Shown piece by piece: positions 60,242 to 64,000 of a stretch of 64,000 nt of DNA (the stretch's first letter is position 1; each line of letters begins with the position of its first letter). Position numbers and translations under genes: made by a program. The notes under the pieces were generated by a model that searched no databases, was not told the origin of the DNA, and saw only the letters and a list, made by a program, of their open reading frames with translations. Origin of the DNA: Porphyromonadaceae bacterium FC4. GTDB lineage: Bacteria > Bacteroidota > Bacteroidia > Bacteroidales > Porphyromonadaceae. Location of the stretch: positions 278,298-342,297 of the forward strand of contig LT635553.1 in assembly GCA_900120395.1 (NCBI GenBank). Reading direction: 5' to 3'.

Positions 60242-61801
60242 TTACTTGGTTGGGTAACCGCTGTTTTGGACAATCTTCCCGGAGGAGATGCGCACTTCGT
60301 GCTCGGGGAAGGGGAGGTTCCACTTGTCGCTCGGTACCTTGCCCAGTGTCTCGTCTTGGATCAGGTTGTTGGTCCGCATGAGGTCAAACCGATGGTGGCA
60401 CTCGTATGCGAGCTCGCGTCTCCGCTCCTTCAGGATCTCCCGGAGGAGGGCTTGGCTGTCTGCGAAGTCCTCCGGCTTGAGGTCAGCGGGAGCGGTTGCC
60501 TGGTCGGTGTATGCCCGCTTGCGTATGGTGTTGAGCTCAGCGACTGCCTCGGGCGTGACAGCGGCGTTGACGCGGGTGAGGGCCTCGGCATGCGTGAGCT
60601 TCATTTCCGCCAGACGGATGTAGGGCACGTCGTTGTTGCTGATGGAGCTTCTGTTGCTGGGGTACTTCATGGAGGTGAGGTCTTTTGGAAAAGAGCTGCT
60701 GGAGCCTATGGCGATCAGGTGGTCGCCGGCTCCGTCCTTCTCCTCTACTTCCGCACATCCGCGTATGTCTCCGGCGGTGTACAGGTCGGCCATGCTCTTG
60801 GGTACAAAGAAGCCGTCCTTGCTCAAGTAGCCGCGTATCCCTGATGGGAAGGCGTCTACCGACAGCCTGCTGCGCTCAAAGAAGAGGAGCTCGTTGCTGC
60901 GTACCGTTGGCTCGCTCCACTTGCCGGAGTCGTCGACGGTATTGCGGGGAAAGAGCTCGAGGTATGCCTCGGAGGTTTCCTTGAGTGAGTATCCGGGTGT
61001 GGAGAGTACTTTTTGAGCATAGTCTGCTGCCTTTCGGAGCTCATCGGTGTTGTTGGTCGCAGTGCCCTTGTATAGGTAGACGCGCGAGAGGAGTGCTTGT
61101 GCCACGGCTTTGTTGGCGCGCACCCGGTCGGTCACCTCCGGTACAGCGTCCGGCAGGTCCGGCAGAGCCTCCTCCAGATCCTTGATGATCTGCTGCCATA
61201 CGGTGGCATTGCTGCTCCGCACATCGGCAGCCTTGGCGTCGTACCCCTCGAAGGGTGTGAGGTGCAGGACAATGCCCGGGGCATCGTCTTTGCCTAGGAG
61301 TGCTCCGTCGCCGTAGAGACAAAGAAGGTAAAAATGTGCGTATGCGCGCACAAACTTTGCCTCTGCCATGTGCTGCTTCATCTTTTCGGGGTTGTAGGAA
61401 CCGTATGTACGGATACCCTCCAGGGCGTTGTTGGCGAGGTCTACCGTCTTGTTGCCGTTGAGGTAGACGGTCTTGAGTGTACCCTCATGGTCGTTGGAGG
61501 TGTACCCTGAGGACTCGATGGTGAAGAGCGAGGCATAGCTCTCGCGTGCCTTGAGGTTGTCGGTACCCAGGTCACCAAAGAGAAAGACGTACGCATTGGC
61601 GGTGTAGCCATTGATCGGGTCGGGTGCTCCGGAGAGGAAGTTGCAGAGGTTGACATATGCTCCTAGGAGTCCTGCCTCGGCTGTGCTCTCATCTTTGTAG
61701 ACCGTCTCGTCCACCATCGTGTTTTCCGGCTTGTAGTCGAGCTGACAGCCTACCACAAGCAAAAGAGTCGGTATGAATAGTATGATCTTTTTCAGTGTCA
61801 T
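60242..61801 (-). CDS. SusD/RagB-family lipoprotein (right-edge pair)
   Basis: 519 residues; lipobox LLLVVGC, then QLDYKPENTMVDE. KFVRAYAHFYLLCLYGDGAL and the C-terminal REILKERRRELAYECHHRFDLMRTN show the SusD fold. It begins 19 bases after the SusC stop. No enzyme genes are visible with this pair inside the window, so substrate is unknown. Confidence 0.93.
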   Translation of the reverse strand: MTLKKIILFIPTLLLVVGCQLDYKPENTMVDETVYKDESTAEAGLLGAYVNLCNFLSGAPDPINGYTANAYVFLFGDLGTDNLKARESYASLFTIESSGYTSNDHEGTLKTVYLNGNKTVDLANNALEGIRTYGSYNPEKMKQHMAEAKFVRAYAHFYLLCLYGDGALLGKDDAPGIVLHLTPFEGYDAKAADVRSSNATVWQQIIKDLEEALPDLPDAVPEVTDRVRANKAVAQALLSRVYLYKGTATNNTDELRKAADYAQKVLSTPGYSLKETSEAYLELFPRNTVDDSGKWSEPTVRSNELLFFERSRLSVDAFPSGIRGYLSKDGFFVPKSMADLYTAGDIRGCAEVEEKDGAGDHLIAIGSSSSFPKDLTSMKYPSNRSSISNNDVPYIRLAEMKLTHAEALTRVNAAVTPEAVAELNTIRKRAYTDQATAPADLKPEDFADSQALLREILKERRRELAYECHHRFDLMRTNNLIQDETLGKVPSDKWNLPFPEHEVRISSGKIVQNSGYPTK

Positions 61802-61820
61802 AGCTTAGTGCAATTCTTTT

Positions 61821-64000
61821 TTAGAGAGTAATACTGAGACCCATCCGGAAAGATCTGGACTGTGGCATGGTGAGGTTGTCGTACCCTGCGTTGACTACGG
61901 ACGAACCAAATGCGCTGACCTCCGGGTCGATGCCGGAGTATCCGGTGAGCGTGAAGAGGTTGGTCGCAGAGGCAGAGATCCTGACTCTTGAGATCGACTT
62001 GGTACGGCTGAGCAGTTCTTTGGGGATGTTGTAAGCTATCTCGAGACTCTTGAGCCTGAGGTAGGAGGCATCCTCTAGGAATCTGCTTGACCCAATGCCT
62101 GCTGCATAGTCGTACTGTCCGACTATGGAGTTGTGTCGGAGCTTCGGGATGTCTGTCTCCTGGCCCGGGAGCTGCCATGCGGTGAGGATCTCCTTACTTA
62201 GGTTGTTGGCATTCTCCGTGGAGTAGGTGAGGAGCTGTGCCCGGGTGCTGTTCATCAGCTTTCCCCCTACGGAGAAGGTGAAGAGGCAGCCGAGCTCCCA
62301 GTCGCGCCACACGAGGTTGTTGGTCAGTCCTCCGTGCATCAGGGGCATCGCTGTGCCAAATACCTTGCGGTTGGCAATTGCCTGGTCGGATGTGCTCACG
62401 GGTGGGGTGTCGCGTACCTCACCATCGGCATACTTCCATAGAGGGTTCCCGGTCCGGCTGTCTACGCCCTGCCAGTCGAGCAGGAAGAACTGTGCCGCGG
62501 GAGCTCCTTCCTCGTAGTACTTGGTAGAGCTATTGAGGTCCTCGAGCTGGCTTCCTTGGAAGTTGAGACGGAGGAGTTTATTTGTATTGTGAGAAACGTT
62601 GAGTACCGTCTGCCAGGAGAAGTCCGCCTTGCGGATGTTTTGGGAAACGATCTGCAGGTCCACTCCGGCGTTCATCATGTCGGCGATGTTTTGCTGCTGC
62701 GACAGATAGCCGGTATGCCATGGGAGGTTGGAAGGGAATAGCATGTCGGTCGTCTTGCGGTAGTAGTAGTCGAGTGTTACTTTCAGACGGTCGTTCCATG
62801 CGGAGAAGTCGGCACCTAGGTCGTAGGTGATCGTCTTTTCCCAGTTCAGTGAGGCGTTCCCCGGCTGTGACATCACGAGGTAGTTTTTGCCGCCATAGAG
62901 CCGCTCGCTCAGGGTATATACGGATCGTGCGCCGTAGTAGCTGTTGTTGGCATCCTTGCTGGACCATCCTACCGATGCTCTGAGCTTGAAGTCGTTGACA
63001 TCCGGAGCCGCCTTTTTGAACCACTCCTCGCCTGATACTCTCCACCCTAGAGATAGAGAGGGTGTGCTGAGGTAGCGGTGGTCCTTGTTGAAGCGGGAGG
63101 AGCCATCGAGACGGTAGGTGAGCCCAAGCATGTACCGCGAGAGGTACTGGTAGTTGAGCCGCGTGAACGCTGAGAAGAGAGCCCACTCCTGCTTGCCGGA
63201 GTGGAGAACACGCCTGGTCCTCGCTGAGCCTACACCCACCAGGTCGGGGCTGAAGAAGTCATCTCCTGCGATCGAGCTGGCATATTCGTTGGCATACTCA
63301 TAGCTCTGACCCACGACGCCCTGTATGAAGTGGTCGCGGCCGATGATCTGGTGCATGTTGAGTGTATTGTTGATGACGATCTTGGAGTTGATGGCTGTGC
63401 TTTCTTGAGCTTGGTTGTTGGCGGTCTCGATCTCAGCGGGGAGTTTTCCTTTTCGGATCGATGATAGAGAACTGTATAGGTCTGTACCGATCTCGCTCCT
63501 GAGTGAAATCCAGTCCAGAGGCTTGTACTCCAGATAAACCATGCCGACCAACCGGGTATCTGCGATCCCCTCTTTGTTGATGTATGCCATTGCTACGGGG
63601 TTGTACGTGGAGTAGGTCCCGTAGGTGTTGGGTGCGTAGCCATAGTAGTAGTCTCCGGACTCGGTGTATATCGGGAGGTTGGGAGCCTTTGTCAGTGCAG
63701 CCCCGTAGATCCCTTGTGCTGCCACGGACTTGTTGTCTACCTTGGAGAGGGAGATGTTGACTCCTGTACGCCATTGATCCGAAAGGGTGGCATTGAGGTT
63801 GGTCCGTGCGGCGTACCGCTTGAGCCCGTTGTTGATGATGTAGGACTGGTAGTCCCCACCGGAGAGGCTAATGTAGTAGTCAGACCGCTCGCTGCCTCCT
63901 GATACAGATGCGGAGAGGGTGTTGCTGACAGCTGTCCTGGTGACCGCATCTATCCAGTCGGTGTTTTCTCCCATGGGGAAGGTCGCTGACGGATAGTAGG
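61821..64000 (-). CDS. SusC-family TonB-linked transporter, 5' part beyond window
   Basis: About 726 residues of the C-terminal barrel; the frame remains open to base 64000, where PSATFPMGENTDWID reads as the normal SusC junction after the plug. SNTLSASVSGGSERSDYYIS and the C-terminal FRMGLSITL are typical. N-terminus, plug and promoter are off the window. Confidence 0.92.
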   Translation of the reverse strand, partial: YYPSATFPMGENTDWIDAVTRTAVSNTLSASVSGGSERSDYYISLSGGDYQSYIINNGLKRYAARTNLNATLSDQWRTGVNISLSKVDNKSVAAQGIYGAALTKAPNLPIYTESGDYYYGYAPNTYGTYSTYNPVAMAYINKEGIADTRLVGMVYLEYKPLDWISLRSEIGTDLYSSLSSIRKGKLPAEIETANNQAQESTAINSKIVINNTLNMHQIIGRDHFIQGVVGQSYEYANEYASSIAGDDFFSPDLVGVGSARTRRVLHSGKQEWALFSAFTRLNYQYLSRYMLGLTYRLDGSSRFNKDHRYLSTPSLSLGWRVSGEEWFKKAAPDVNDFKLRASVGWSSKDANNSYYGARSVYTLSERLYGGKNYLVMSQPGNASLNWEKTITYDLGADFSAWNDRLKVTLDYYYRKTTDMLFPSNLPWHTGYLSQQQNIADMMNAGVDLQIVSQNIRKADFSWQTVLNVSHNTNKLLRLNFQGSQLEDLNSSTKYYEEGAPAAQFFLLDWQGVDSRTGNPLWKYADGEVRDTPPVSTSDQAIANRKVFGTAMPLMHGGLTNNLVWRDWELGCLFTFSVGGKLMNSTRAQLLTYSTENANNLSKEILTAWQLPGQETDIPKLRHNSIVGQYDYAAGIGSSRFLEDASYLRLKSLEIAYNIPKELLSRTKSISRVRISASATNLFTLTGYSGIDPEVSAFGSSVVNAGYDNLTMPQSRSFRMGLSITL

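Overview
The window reads as a chromosomal segment of a Bacteroidales bacterium, most probably a Porphyromonas. The signs are four SusC/SusD (RagA/RagB) pairs, lipoprotein signals ending in Cys, Bacteroidota-type promoters (TTTG - about 20 bp - TAnnTTTG) and recurrent intergenic repeats. The species is an inference. No ribosomal RNA, transposase, integrase, phage gene or CRISPR array was seen. Both ends cut through genes.

Layout. 1-798: an Ig-like lipoprotein running off the left edge. 862-3884: a compact minus-strand operon (cytidylyltransferase, SDR reductase, CDP-alcohol phosphotransferase, acyltransferase) that looks like a lipid or polyol-phosphate head-group pathway. 4262-6510: pta-ackA with a full promoter. 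6802-7683: folP. 7840-9801: GH20 hexosaminidase. 9933-14044: TonB-dependent receptor plus partner lipoprotein. 14510-17524: hypothetical gene, rsmI, coiled-coil lipoprotein and HAD phosphatase. 17654-19957: GH92 mannosidase behind a structured leader. 20588-29446: outer-membrane barrel gene, LytS/LytTR two-component pair and a TolC/HlyD/RND efflux operon ending in a small PII-like gene. 29725-37328: minus-strand operon of a S41 protease, SUI1 factor, AddA-like helicase-nuclease, rlmN and a MATE transporter.

From 38 kb rightward the window is mostly nutrient-acquisition loci. 38379-46411 is a SusC/SusD/zinc-metallopeptidase/DUF4302 operon bracketed by direct copies of a compound intergenic repeat. 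47254-59303 is a polysaccharide-utilisation locus with two tandem SusC/SusD pairs, a BACON lipoprotein and a GH16 glucanase. An initiator tRNA-fMet with its own promoter and terminator sits at 59944-60015. 60242-64000 is another SusD/SusC pair, its SusC cut by the right edge.

The most unusual signals are: (i) seven copies of an approximately 95-bp element built of two 44-bp units with terminal inverted repeats; (ii) the direct compound repeats around the metallopeptidase operon; (iii) a LytTR-type direct-repeat operator in front of a membrane-barrel gene next to a LytTR regulator; (iv) the CDP-alcohol operon whose two key enzymes deviate from their textbook motifs; and (v) structured non-coding DNA upstream of GH92. 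All functions are assigned by reading motifs, without database searches.
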